Shown one piece after another: positions 40,022-48,618 of a DNA stretch of 64,000 nucleotides. Below the pieces are notes generated by a model. It was not told the DNA's origin. It saw only the letters and a list, made by a program, of their open reading frames with translations, and searched no databases. The stretch is taken from the NCBI RefSeq assembly GCF_030143245.1, contig NZ_JARJNS010000002.1, positions 62,001 to 126,000 on the forward strand. Reading direction: 5' to 3'. Origin of the DNA: Rhabdaerophilum sp. SD176 (GTDB lineage: Bacteria > Pseudomonadota > Alphaproteobacteria > Rhizobiales > Beijerinckiaceae). Within the stretch, counting starts at the first letter, position 1, and every line of letters begins with the position of its first letter. The position numbers and the translations under genes were made by a program.

Positions 40022-43000
40022 ATGACCCTGCCTTTCAGCCTCCCCGCAGAAGCCCGGAAATCGGGGTCACCCCTTCGCGGACGCGGTGTAACGGCCATTC
40101 TCGGGCCGACCAATACCGGCAAGACGCATCTCGCCATTGAACGGATGCTCGGCCATGACAGCGGGATGATCGGGCTGCCGCTGCGCCTGCTGGCGCGGGA
40201 GGTTTACCAGCGCGTCGTCGAGAAAGTGGGTCCGGCACAGGTGGCGCTGGTAACCGGCGAGGAGAAAATCAAGCCGAAATCGCCGCGATACTGGATCTCG
40301 ACTGTCGAGGCCATGCCGCGCGACATCAGCACCACCTTCGTCGCCATCGACGAAGTGCAGATGATCGCGGATTTCGAGCGCGGCCATGTGTTTACCGACG
40401 CAATGCTGCATCGCCGTGGCCGGGGCGAGACCCTGCTGCTGGGGGCCGCGACAGCACAGCCGCTCATCCAGTGTTTGCTGCCAGGCGTAATGGTGCAAAC
40501 GCGCCCGCGCATGTCGCAGCTGAGCTTTGCCGGCGAGAAGAAGATCACCCGGCTGCCGGCGCGGTCGGCGATCATCGCCTTCTCTGCCGAAGAGGTTTAC
40601 GCCATCGCCGAACTGGTCCGCCGCCAGCGTGGCGGTGCCGCCGTGGTTATGGGCTCGCTTTCACCGCGCACACGAAACGCGCAGGTTGCGATGTTCCAGG
40701 CGGGCGAGGTTGATCACATCATTGCCACCGACGCGATCGGGATGGGGCTCAACCTCGATATCGAGCATGTCGCCTTTGCCGCCGACCGGAAATACGATGG
40801 CAGGCGGCACCGGCGCCTGTTCCCGGCCGAGCTGGCGCAGATCGCCGGCCGGGCGGGCCGCGCGACACGGGATGGCACGTTCGGCACCACCGGCCGATGC
40901 CCGGCTTTCGACGAGGATCTCGTCGAGGCGCTGGAAGCCCATCAGTTCGAACCGATCGCACTGGCGCAATGGCGGAACACCATGCTCGATTTTTCCAGCC
41001 TCGACCGGCTGGAAACCTCGCTCCAGCGTGCGCCTGGTGATTCCAACCTTGTCCGGATCCGCAAGTCCGAGGACGAGACCACGCTCGAGATCGCAACGAT
41101 GCGTCCGTTGGTCCGCGATCTGGCGGCGGGCGAGGGGGCCGTGCGGCGGCTCTGGGATCTCTGCCAATTGCCGGATTACCGCAAGGTGTCGCCGCAAAGC
41201 CACGCCGACCTCGTCGTCTCGCTTTTTGAGCCGATCATGCGCCGCGGGGCCATCGATGCAGACTGGTTCGGCAAGGAAATCAAGGCCTGCGACCGGGTGG
41301 ACGGCGATATCGACGCGCTGTCCTGGCGCCTGGCGCAGATCCGGACCTGGAGCTATTGCGCCAATCGTCCGGACTGGTTGCGCGATCCTTCTCATTGGCA
41401 GAACGTTACGCGCGCGCTAGAGGACAAGGTCTCCGATGCGCTGCACGAGCGATTGATGCAGCGTTTTGTCGACCGACGGACATCCGTGCTGATGCGCCGG
41501 CTGAAAGAGAATGCGATGCTTGAAACGGAAGTGAAGCCTACGGGAGAGGTTCTGGTCGAGGGGCAGCATATCGGGCGCCTCGAAGGCTTCCGTTTTGCCC
41601 CCGATGCCTCGGCGGATACGCAGGAGGCGAAGACCCTGCGCGCGGCTGCGGCCAAGGCCCTGAGCTCGGAACTGGAAACGCGCGCGACGCGGCTGTCCAC
41701 GGCCAATGATGACCAGTTCCAGCTTTCGCTGGACGGGATCATCCGGCATGTCGGTGAGCCTGTTGCCGTGCTGCAGGCCGGCGTGCGCATTCTCGAGCCC
41801 CGCTTCCTCATCCTCGCGGATGAGGGCCTGACCGGCCTCCATCGCGAACTGGTCGAGACCCGGATCGGCGCCTGGATCAAGGCGCATGTCCAGAAACTGC
41901 TCGGGGCGCTTGTCGCGCTCGAGGCCCCGGAAAGCCTGTCCGGCATCGGCCGTGGCATTGCCTTCCAGGTCGCCGAGCATCTTGGCGTGCTGGACCGGGC
42001 GCTGGTGGCCAATGATGTCCGCGCGCTTGACCAGAACGCGCGCGCCGAGATGCGAAAACTCGGGCTGCGGTTCGGGGCCCATCATATCTTTGTGCCGGCG
42101 CTGATGAAGCCCGGCCCGCGCAGCCTTGCGGCGCAGCTTTATGCACTGGCCAAGGGGGGCGACCCCTCGGCTCTGCGCGATGTCTCGCATCTCGCCTTTT
42201 CGGGGCGGACCTCGATCCCGGTCGATCCCAGCATCGACAAGGATCTCTACCGGATCGCCGGGTTTCGCGTTGCCGGCCCGCGCGCGATCCGCGTCGACAT
42301 TCTCGAACGCCTCGCTGACCTGATCCGGCCGGCAATTGCCTACCGGCCGGGTGTGACGGAAGGGCCTCCGCCGGCAGGGGCTGCCGATGGTGACGGTTTT
42401 GTCGTGACCGGTGCCATGACGTCGCTGGTCGGCTGTGCCGGGGCGGAGTTCGGCGAGATCCTGAAATCGCTTGGTTATCGCCCCGAAATGCGCTCGGGTC
42501 CTGCCATTTCCGTCCCGCTGAAAATGCCGGCCGCGACAGGCCCGGCGGAGGTTGCTGTCGAACCTGCCGCTCCGGCTCCCGCGGAAGGGGATGGTGCCGG
42601 GGTTGCGGAAGATGGGCTGCCGGACACGGCAGGGGCGCCCGAACCGGAGACTGGCGAGGCTGCAGAGGCGGTATTGTCTTCCGGGATGGCCGCAGCTTCC
42701 TCCGACATCGTCGAGACAGCGGCGGCCGAAGAAACACGGGCTGAAGAAACACTGGCCGAAGCCGATGGCGGCGATACCGCCTCTGTGGAGGTTGTCACGC
42801 CTGCCGAAATCGAGATCTGGCGCGTTGCCCGCCCGGAACGCTCGCGCTCCGAGCGGCCCCGGTTCAACCCCCGTGACCAGCGCCGGTCGCGCCCGGGCCA
42901 GGCAGCTCCGACCGAGGGAGCCCCTGCGCAGCCGCGCGAGGATCAGCCGCGCCGTGATGACCGGAACCGTGCCGAGCGGAACAAGCGTTTCGATGCTTTC

Positions 43001-43183
43001 AAGCGTCAGGACAAGCCTGCCGGCCAGGAGGGGCGCGGCCCGCGCCCCGAACGGCCGCGGCCCGGCCGCGATGCCATACCCCGGCCGCCGGAGCGGAAGC
43101 CGCCGGTGGAGAAGCAGCCGGATCCGGATTCGCCCTTCGCCAAGCTGGCTGCCCTCAAGGCCCAGCTCGAAGGCAAGTCCTGA
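40022..43183 (+). CDS. SUV3-like DEAH-type RNA/DNA helicase
   Basis: This 1053-residue superfamily 2 helicase resembles mitochondrial SUV3. Walker A is GPTNTGKTH with K34, Walker B is AIDEVQMIAD with D110, motif III is LGAATAQP, and the C-terminal RecA lobe has SLSPRTRNAQV, ATDAIGMGLNLDI and QIAGRAGR. A long helical region follows to about residue 850, then a low-complexity Ala/Glu-rich and Arg/Pro-rich basic tail of about 200 residues ending FAKLAALKAQLEGKS. RNA decay or processing is the likely role by analogy with SUV3. ATG 40022 is chosen over TTG 40010. An S4-domain gene follows 9 bases later, consistent with an RNA-related operon. Confidence 0.9.
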   Translation: MTLPFSLPAEARKSGSPLRGRGVTAILGPTNTGKTHLAIERMLGHDSGMIGLPLRLLAREVYQRVVEKVGPAQVALVTGEEKIKPKSPRYWISTVEAMPRDISTTFVAIDEVQMIADFERGHVFTDAMLHRRGRGETLLLGAATAQPLIQCLLPGVMVQTRPRMSQLSFAGEKKITRLPARSAIIAFSAEEVYAIAELVRRQRGGAAVVMGSLSPRTRNAQVAMFQAGEVDHIIATDAIGMGLNLDIEHVAFAADRKYDGRRHRRLFPAELAQIAGRAGRATRDGTFGTTGRCPAFDEDLVEALEAHQFEPIALAQWRNTMLDFSSLDRLETSLQRAPGDSNLVRIRKSEDETTLEIATMRPLVRDLAAGEGAVRRLWDLCQLPDYRKVSPQSHADLVVSLFEPIMRRGAIDADWFGKEIKACDRVDGDIDALSWRLAQIRTWSYCANRPDWLRDPSHWQNVTRALEDKVSDALHERLMQRFVDRRTSVLMRRLKENAMLETEVKPTGEVLVEGQHIGRLEGFRFAPDASADTQEAKTLRAAAAKALSSELETRATRLSTANDDQFQLSLDGIIRHVGEPVAVLQAGVRILEPRFLILADEGLTGLHRELVETRIGAWIKAHVQKLLGALVALEAPESLSGIGRGIAFQVAEHLGVLDRALVANDVRALDQNARAEMRKLGLRFGAHHIFVPALMKPGPRSLAAQLYALAKGGDPSALRDVSHLAFSGRTSIPVDPSIDKDLYRIAGFRVAGPRAIRVDILERLADLIRPAIAYRPGVTEGPPPAGAADGDGFVVTGAMTSLVGCAGAEFGEILKSLGYRPEMRSGPAISVPLKMPAATGPAEVAVEPAAPAPAEGDGAGVAEDGLPDTAGAPEPETGEAAEAVLSSGMAAASSDIVETAAAEETRAEETLAEADGGDTASVEVVTPAEIEIWRVARPERSRSERPRFNPRDQRRSRPGQAAPTEGAPAQPREDQPRRDDRNRAERNKRFDAFKRQDKPAGQEGRGPRPERPRPGRDAIPRPPERKPPVEKQPDPDSPFAKLAALKAQLEGKS

Positions 43184-43192
43184 CAGGATCCG

Positions 43193-43501
43193 ATGGGGCG
43201 CGGCAGCCGGTCATCCGATGCGGAGGCTGCGGCCGAGGCCGATGACCTCCGGCTCGACCGGTGGATCTGGTTCGCAAGGTTCCAGCGCTCCCGCGAGGCC
43301 TGTGCTGATCTTGTCCGCGCGGGACGGGTGCGGCTTAATGGCCGGCGGGTCCAGAAACCTGGCGCTGCAGTGGCGCCGGGCGATATCCTGACGCTTGCCC
43401 TCCCGGGGCGGACAATCGTCATCGAGGTGCTGGCCCTGGCCGGACGGCGCGGCGACGCCAACGATGCTGCCCGTCTCTACCGGCCTGTCGAGACCCCGTG
43501 A
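43193..43501 (+). CDS. S4-domain RNA-binding protein (Hsp15-like)
   Basis: This 102-residue protein is essentially one S4 RNA-binding domain: LRLDRWIWFARFQRSREACADLVRAGRVRLNGRRV followed by a short beta tail. In E. coli the related Hsp15 binds free 50S subunits carrying nascent chains during heat stress. Here the gene is 9 bases behind a SUV3-like helicase, and rpoH lies 1.5 kb downstream. Assignment to the Hsp15 type is by similarity; a different RNA target is possible. Confidence 0.88.
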   Translation: MGRGSRSSDAEAAAEADDLRLDRWIWFARFQRSREACADLVRAGRVRLNGRRVQKPGAAVAPGDILTLALPGRTIVIEVLALAGRRGDANDAARLYRPVETP

Positions 43502-43610
43502 TTGAGCAGGCGCAACATCCCTTCGCTTGCATGTGGGCCAAATCCGATCTAGCGAAGGGCGAAACCGTTGATATGGCGCCCGCCGCCATTCCGCATTGCA
43601 GGAGAGACCG

Positions 43611-43949
43611 ATGACCTATGTGGTCACCGACAATTGCATTCGCTGCAAATACATGGATTGCGTGGAAGTCTGCCCCGTGGACTGTTTCTACGAAGGCGAG
43701 AACATGCTCGTCATCCATCCCGACGAGTGCATCGATTGTGGCGTCTGTGAGCCCGAATGCCCGGCCGAAGCCATCAAGCCGGATACCGAGCCGGGCCTTG
43801 AGAGCTGGCTGAAGGTCAATGCGGAATTCGCCAAGACCTGGCCGAACATCACGATCAAGCGCGAGGCGCCAACCGATTCCAAGGAATTCGACGGCAAGCC
43901 GAACAAGTTCGAGACCTATTTCTCGCCCAAGCCGGGCCAAGGCGACTGA
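43611..43949 (+). CDS. fdxA: 7Fe ferredoxin FdxA
   Basis: This ferredoxin of 112 residues has the cysteine pattern of Azotobacter FdI-type 7Fe proteins: C9, C17 and C50 for the [3Fe-4S] cluster and C21, C40, C43 and C46 for the [4Fe-4S] cluster, with C12 and C25 free. The long C-terminal extension ([18 protein letters not shown]) is typical of FdxA. It should act as a low-potential electron carrier in the cytoplasm; the partner is not evident. The ATG at 43611 follows a GGAGAG ribosome-binding site. A weak hairpin (43978-43994) after the stop may terminate transcription. Confidence 0.95.
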   Translation: MTYVVTDNCIRCKYMDCVEVCPVDCFYEGENMLVIHPDECIDCGVCEPECPAEAIKPDTEPGLESWLKVNAEFAKTWPNITIKREAPTDSKEFDGKPNKFETYFSPKPGQGD

Positions 43950-44006
43950 TCGGCCATCGCCGTTAACCTTCCGATTGCCCCGCCGGGAGCGGGGAAGCGG
44001 GAGTTT

Positions 44007-44285
44007 TTGATTTTCGGCTGGAATCGTGATACGGTCTTGTCTAACAGTCGAAACAGGTGGCCGCTTCCTTGCGCCTAGCTTCCCATTGACGTGACCTTTT
44101 CATGGCCTGCACGCGAGCCGCGCGCGGGCTACACACGTTTCTTGGGCAGTTCCGGGCAAGGTTCCCCGTCTTTTCGCTGAATGTGTTCAGGCAAACCGGC
44201 AGGGTATGCCTGATCTGAGCGTGGCACAGGCTGCCACAATTCGTGCGCCGGTTGCATCAACCCGCGCGCGATAGTGAGGGACATG
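44007..44285 (+). promoter_or_regulatory. Probable carD promoter and long structured leader
   Basis: The 336-base gap before carD has TTGATT (44007-44012) and TACGGT (44030-44035) at 17-base spacing. A transcript starting near 44042 would have a leader of about 240 bases. The leader contains three short stems: AGCC/GGCT around 44115-44130, CAGGCA/TGCCTG at 44188-44212 and GTGGCA/TGCCAC at 44221-44237. No known riboswitch is recognised. A closer second promoter cannot be excluded. Confidence 0.4.
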
Positions 44286-44873
44286 ATGAGCACAAAGAAG
44301 ACGACACAGCGCGATGGGTTCAAGCCGGGCGAATACATCGTCTATCCGGCCCATGGCGTCGGACAGGTGACGGCGATCGAGGAACAGGAGATTGCGGGTT
44401 TCAAACTTGAGCTTTTTGTCGTCAGCTTCGCAAAGGAAAAAATGACCCTCCGCGTGCCCGTGGCCAAGGTCGCGAGCGTCGGTATGCGCAAGCTCACCGA
44501 AGCGGCTGGCATCGCCAAGGCCCTCGATGTGCTGACCGGCCGCGCCCGCGTCAAGCGGACCATGTGGAGCCGTCGCGCCCAGGAATACGAAGCGAAAATC
44601 AATTCCGGCGACATCCTCGCCGTGGCGGAGGTCGTCCGCGATCTCTACCGGTCGGAAGCCCAGCCTGAGCAGTCCTATTCGGAGCGCCAGCTGTTCGAGA
44701 CCGCGCTGGCGCGGCTTGTCGACGAGGTTGCCGCTGTTGACGGCTCGACCGAGACCGAGGCGATGAAGCGGATCGAGACCAGCCTTGCCAAGGGCCCGCG
44801 TCGTGCGCGCGGCGCTGATGGCGCTGCCGAACCCGATGCCGACAATGACGATGCGAGCGAGGAAGCAGCCTGA
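44286..44873 (+). CDS. CarD-family transcriptional regulator
   Basis: This 195-residue protein has the N-terminal CarD RNA-polymerase-interaction domain (GFKPGEYIVYPAHGVGQV, Tudor-like) and the C-terminal helical domain (RRAQEYEAKINSGDILAVAEVVRDLYR), ending in an acidic tail. CarD-type proteins bind the RNA polymerase beta subunit and stabilise open promoter complexes. Three start codons are possible (GTG 44274, ATG 44283, ATG 44286); 44286 is chosen because GAGGG lies 5 bases upstream. It is followed by a strong terminator and then rpoH. Confidence 0.93.
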   Translation: MSTKKTTQRDGFKPGEYIVYPAHGVGQVTAIEEQEIAGFKLELFVVSFAKEKMTLRVPVAKVASVGMRKLTEAAGIAKALDVLTGRARVKRTMWSRRAQEYEAKINSGDILAVAEVVRDLYRSEAQPEQSYSERQLFETALARLVDEVAAVDGSTETEAMKRIETSLAKGPRRARGADGAAEPDADNDDASEEAA

Positions 44874-44900
44874 GCGCTGTTCCGATCGCCAGCCTTCCGG

Positions 44901-44930
44901 AGCCCGCGGCGACCCCGCGGGCTTTCTTCT
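44901..44930 (+). terminator. Intrinsic terminator of carD
   Basis: A 9-bp perfect stem AGCCCGCGG/CCGCGGGCT with a 5-base loop is followed by TTCTTCT, 27 bases after the carD stop. It separates carD from rpoH, which therefore should have its own promoter within the next 90 bases. Confidence 0.8.
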
Positions 44931-45018
44931 GCCCGAGGCAGAGATTCCCAAGGGTGCCGGTGAACCAGTTGCCGATTTTGCGCGTATCCCCTGAAACGAG
45001 AATGACAGGGAGACGTGC

Positions 45019-45888
45019 ATGGCCCAGTTATCGGGGATTAGCCGGTCTTTCGTGCGCGCCGCCATGGACGCGCCCTACCTGGCCCGCGAGGACGAACATG
45101 CGTTGGCCGTGCGATGGCGCGACAATGGTGATCAGGACGCTCTCGAGCAATTGACCCGTGCCCATATGCGGCTGGTCATCGCGATTGCTGCCCGGTTCCG
45201 GAACTATGGTTTGCCCGTGCCTGATCTTGTGCAGGAAGGCCATGTCGGCCTCCTCGAGGCCGCCGCGCGATTTGAACCCGAGAGGGAAGTGCGATTCTCC
45301 ACCTATGCGACCTGGTGGATCCGGGCTTCGATCCAGGACTTCGTTCTCCGGAACTGGTCGATTGTCCGCGGTGGCACCAGCTCGGCCCAGAAGGCGCTGT
45401 TCTTCAACCTCCGCCGCCTCCGGATGCGCATCGCGCAGCGGATGGAGCAGGAGCCGGGCCTTGACCTTCATGCCGAAATCGCGGCCGCCGTTGGCGTACA
45501 AAAGGCCGATGTCGCGACGATGGAGGCCCGGCTCAGCGGGCCCGACATGTCGCTCAACGCGCCGGTTTCGGATGAGGATGCCGGCAGTGCAAACAGGGGC
45601 GATTTCTTTGCCGATACCGGGCCCTTGCCGGATGAACTGGTGGGCGAGGCGATTGACAGCGAGCGCCGCTACGAATGGCTCCAGAGCGCGTTGACGGTGC
45701 TTTCGGAACGCGAGCTTCGCATCCTGCGCGAACGGAAGCTGAGCGAGGAGGGCGAGACCCTCGAGGCGCTCGGCTCAAAGCTGGGCATTTCGAAGGAACG
45801 CGTCCGGCAGATCGAGAACCGCGCGCTCGAGAAGCTGCGCAAGGCCCTGATCGAGCGCAACCCGCAGCTCGTTTCCGCTTATGGTTGA
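45019..45888 (+). CDS. rpoH: RNA polymerase heat-shock sigma factor (sigma-32 type)
   Basis: This 289-residue sigma factor has region 2 with LVIAIAARFRNYGLPVPDLVQEG and STYATWWIRASIQDFVLRNWS, the sigma-32-specific RpoH box (QKALFFNLRRLR), and region 4 helix-turn-helix (EALGSKLGISKERVRQIENRAL). Length is typical of alphaproteobacterial RpoH; many members of the order carry two paralogues, and which one this is cannot be told. It is preceded by the carD terminator and convergent with the M48 protease gene, 5 bases away. Confidence 0.94.
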   Translation: MAQLSGISRSFVRAAMDAPYLAREDEHALAVRWRDNGDQDALEQLTRAHMRLVIAIAARFRNYGLPVPDLVQEGHVGLLEAAARFEPEREVRFSTYATWWIRASIQDFVLRNWSIVRGGTSSAQKALFFNLRRLRMRIAQRMEQEPGLDLHAEIAAAVGVQKADVATMEARLSGPDMSLNAPVSDEDAGSANRGDFFADTGPLPDELVGEAIDSERRYEWLQSALTVLSERELRILRERKLSEEGETLEALGSKLGISKERVRQIENRALEKLRKALIERNPQLVSAYG

Positions 45889-45893
45889 TCGGC

Positions 45894-47414
45894 CTACGTG
45901 CCGATGACCTTGTAGGCCGTGCCGGGCTGGAGGATGTCTTCCGGTCCGAGGCCGTTGATCACATAGAAGCGCTCCAGCGCCTGGCTGATCCCGGCCATGT
46001 GGGACGCGACCAGATCCTCGGCCCTGTCGCCGGTGCGCGCGGTGACAAGACGGATCCGCTGGGGCTGGATTTCCCGGACCTCGTCATCGGTCATACGGCG
46101 GAAACTCTGGGCCGCCTCGAGAAAGCGCTGGTCTTGCGCCGCATTCATGCCCTGGGCCGCGAAAATCATGCGATAGACAAGATCGCCCGACCGGATAAGG
46201 AAGACGCGAAAGGTCCAGTCCGGGCCCTTGGCGAGGCCCGTGGCAGCCGGGAGCTGGTTGATCTGCAATTCCCGGATATCGGTGACACCGATGCTTTCGA
46301 TCGGGTTCTCGGCCAGCAGCACGGCCAGTGACTTCCCCTGATCCACGCGGGTCGAGTCCAGCCGGAAAGCTTCCCTGGCGCCGGCCGTCACCCCGAGAAC
46401 CGCCTGTGCCGTATTCTCGAGAACAAAGCCCTCCGGCGCCGACATGGCAAAGCGCAGCTTGGGATGGAAAAACTGGCGGCCCTTCACGACACCCTGGGTC
46501 GGGTCGTCGCCGAAGGTCATGCCGTCGACAGCCTGCAGCCAGCGCGCCCGATCGGCCTCTCCGATGCCCGGGGCGCCGAATTCCCGCGCGACCGCCAGCG
46601 CCCGTGCGATGCGTTCCGGCGTTTGCGGGTGGGTGGCGAGGATGTCTGTCTTGTCGTCCTTGCCGCCGCCGGCAATTTCCTCGCGCATGCGGCTGGACCG
46701 GTCGAGCGCGATCAGGAATCGCGTAGCGCCGTGCGCCTCGAACCCCGCCTTCGCGATGGCGCGCACACCCATCTCGTCGGCGTCGATTTCCTGCTGGCGC
46801 GAGAAACTCGCGAAAGCCACGCGGGACTGGTCACGCATCAGCTGGCCTGCGCCGGGATTGTCGAGCACTTCGCTCATCACCCGGCTGACGAGGACCGAAC
46901 GACTTTCCAGTTCGGCCCGGGCCATGGCATGGCGGGCGGTGACATGGGCGATCTCATGGGCGATGACCGAGGCGATCTCGGCCGTATCATTGGAGAGCGC
47001 CAGCAGGCCGCGCGTCAGATAGACATAGCCGTTGGGCAGTGCGAACGCATTCACCGACGGCGAATTCAGGACGATGACGCGGTATTGTTCGCTGGGCCGG
47101 TCGGAGACAAGGCGTAGCCGTTCGGAAATCGCATTGAGCTGCGTCTGGATCTTCTGCGACCGGTATTCCCCGCCGAAGCTGGCAACAAGGCGGCGATGCT
47201 CGCGCTCCAGTTGCGATCCGGGCTCGAGCCGCGGCCCCGTTCCCGGAATCTGGACGCGCTGCGGCTCGACCGGTGGCACGGAAATCGTGTCGGTGATGCA
47301 GGCCGACAGAACAAGGGCGAGCCCGGTCACGCAGCCGATGGCCAGGCCGGATTTCCGGAATCCGCCCGGGACAGAACCGTCCGGATGCGGGTTGCGGAAC
47401 ACGCGGGCCATCAT
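45894..47414 (-). CDS. M48-family zinc metalloprotease, lipoprotein with LysM-like C-terminus
   Basis: This 506-residue protease has the lipobox LSAC with C39 in its signal peptide, the zinc motif H153-E-I-A-H157 in SVIAHEIAHVTAR, and the third ligand region EIDADEMGVRAI. The C-terminal end (FYVINGLGPEDILQPGTAYKVI) looks like a LysM-type peptidoglycan-binding unit. It probably acts in envelope quality control like BepA/YfgC. The start at 47414 gives a proper lipoprotein signal; the longer open frame overlaps the upstream nuclease-like gene. That gene ends 10 bases before it, suggesting an operon. A heat-shock sigma gene is convergent. Confidence 0.9.
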   Translation of the reverse strand: MMARVFRNPHPDGSVPGGFRKSGLAIGCVTGLALVLSACITDTISVPPVEPQRVQIPGTGPRLEPGSQLEREHRRLVASFGGEYRSQKIQTQLNAISERLRLVSDRPSEQYRVIVLNSPSVNAFALPNGYVYLTRGLLALSNDTAEIASVIAHEIAHVTARHAMARAELESRSVLVSRVMSEVLDNPGAGQLMRDQSRVAFASFSRQQEIDADEMGVRAIAKAGFEAHGATRFLIALDRSSRMREEIAGGGKDDKTDILATHPQTPERIARALAVAREFGAPGIGEADRARWLQAVDGMTFGDDPTQGVVKGRQFFHPKLRFAMSAPEGFVLENTAQAVLGVTAGAREAFRLDSTRVDQGKSLAVLLAENPIESIGVTDIRELQINQLPAATGLAKGPDWTFRVFLIRSGDLVYRMIFAAQGMNAAQDQRFLEAAQSFRRMTDDEVREIQPQRIRLVTARTGDRAEDLVASHMAGISQALERFYVINGLGPEDILQPGTAYKVIGT

Positions 47415-47424
47415 GGCCCGAGCT

Positions 47425-48246
47425 TTAGTCGATCGGGAGAAGATGGTCGATGCCTTCGATCCGGATCCGCCCGACTCCTTGCACGGGAACCACGAACCGC
47501 AGGAGGACCCGTTTGCCCTGCCAAGAAAACGGGTCGCGCTGCGCATGCCGGAAGGCTTCCATCTGTCTGGTGGTCAAGAACAAGGAAGGTGAACCATGCA
47601 ATGATGGCACGAAATTGACAAACCCACCCAGTCTGCCGCTGCGGACTGACCGGATGCGGAGGACGACCACCAACCGCTCGCCGATGGCGGCTTCGGGAGT
47701 GCTGCCGAGGCGGGCAAGATGGCCAGCCTGGACCCCCGCCGCCCAGTGTCCCCTGGCTCCGGCGAGTGCGCGCCGTTCTGCGGCAAGAAGCCGGGCCAAG
47801 CAAGCGGCGGGCATGCGGCCCGGCCAGAGCGCGGCCCATCCCTGCTGCGCAAGCCCTGCCTGAAGCCAGAACGGCGGCTCCCGCCTGTCCGGCTCCTGAA
47901 GGAACAGGTTGGCCGGAATCCGGCCCCAGCGATCCGGCTCCCCGGCAGGTTTCCAGGACATTATCTGGCCTGCCAGCCAGGCGCGAAGCTTCCCGGGACC
48001 GGATTCGCGGTCTTCCGCCAAGGTGCTATCGAAAGGCAGGAGATGGGCAAGCGTCAGCTCCCGGCCGTCGCGCAGGCGAAGTGTGCCCTGCCGGGTGATC
48101 ATGGCGATCTCCGCCGGCTCCGCGCCGGACGGGCGGCACTCCGCGTCGGTGGCATGGGCAGGATTGGCCAGCACCATCCAGCCCGCCATCGAGCCGAGGC
48201 AGCATGCCCGCAAAAATGCATCATATCGGCGCCGGGCAGGGTGCAT
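47425..48246 (-). CDS. Exported thermonuclease-fold protein, probably catalytically degenerate
   Basis: This 273-residue protein has a signal peptide (residues 1-33, ending AHATDA), an SNase-like (OB-fold) region and a C-terminal segment of the kind found in exported SNase-domain proteins (GGFVNFVPSLHGSPSLFL, QGKRVLLRFVVPVQGVGRI). The Arg-Glu-Arg catalytic set of staphylococcal nuclease is not visible at the expected places, so activity is doubtful. It ends 10 bases before the M48 protease gene on the same strand and is divergent from tRNA-Arg. Family assignment is moderate. Confidence 0.75.
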   Translation of the reverse strand: MHPARRRYDAFLRACCLGSMAGWMVLANPAHATDAECRPSGAEPAEIAMITRQGTLRLRDGRELTLAHLLPFDSTLAEDRESGPGKLRAWLAGQIMSWKPAGEPDRWGRIPANLFLQEPDRREPPFWLQAGLAQQGWAALWPGRMPAACLARLLAAERRALAGARGHWAAGVQAGHLARLGSTPEAAIGERLVVVLRIRSVRSGRLGGFVNFVPSLHGSPSLFLTTRQMEAFRHAQRDPFSWQGKRVLLRFVVPVQGVGRIRIEGIDHLLPID

Positions 48247-48280
48247 TTCAGTCGCGAATTCTGCTATGCGCTTCCCGTGG

Positions 48281-48357
48281 GGTCCCGTAGCTCAGCAGGA
48301 TAGAGCGGCAGTTTCCTAAACTGTAGGCCACTGGTTCGAATCCAGTCGGGATCACCA
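48281..48357 (+). tRNA. tRNA-Arg (anticodon CCT)
   Basis: A complete cloverleaf is readable: acceptor GGTCCCG/CGGGATC, D arm GCTC/GAGC, anticodon stem GCAGT/ACTGT with loop TTCCTAA (anticodon CCT, reading AGG), T arm ACTGG-TTCGAAT-CCAGT and an encoded CCA at 48355-48357. It lies 34 bases from the divergent nuclease-like gene. Confidence 0.96.
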
Positions 48358-48618
48358 TTCGCGGTCTCGTTATTCAAAAAAGCATTAAGTACCAATAAAT
48401 TAGAATAAATTCGGCTTCTGGCGTGCCAGCGCTTCACCTGCTTGTCATCGACGGTAAAACTTCTCTTCGTGTCAAGCCCGGTCGGGGTGCTGGCGCATCC
48501 GGCTTGACGATGCGCCCGCGTTCTTCCACAACCGGAATGCCTTGAAGGGCAGGGCCAAGGGCCGTCGCTCCCGTCCTCGTCTGCGGGACCGTCCGGCGCA
48601 AGCGGGAATATCGCGTCG
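48358..48618 (+). other. AT-rich gap downstream of tRNA-Arg
   Basis: The first 75 bases after the tRNA are markedly AT-rich (for example CCAATAAATTAGAATAAATT) in an otherwise GC-rich region; the rest returns to normal composition. No integrase gene and no repeat of the tRNA 3' end is visible nearby, so there is no direct evidence of an inserted element. It includes the promoter region of the following lipoprotein gene. Confidence 0.4.

Noticed and set aside
39681-40025. 114-codon plus-strand frame in the gap before the helicase
   Set aside because: Codon use is unlike the neighbours, composition is Ser/Arg-rich without structure, and it has no good ribosome-binding site.
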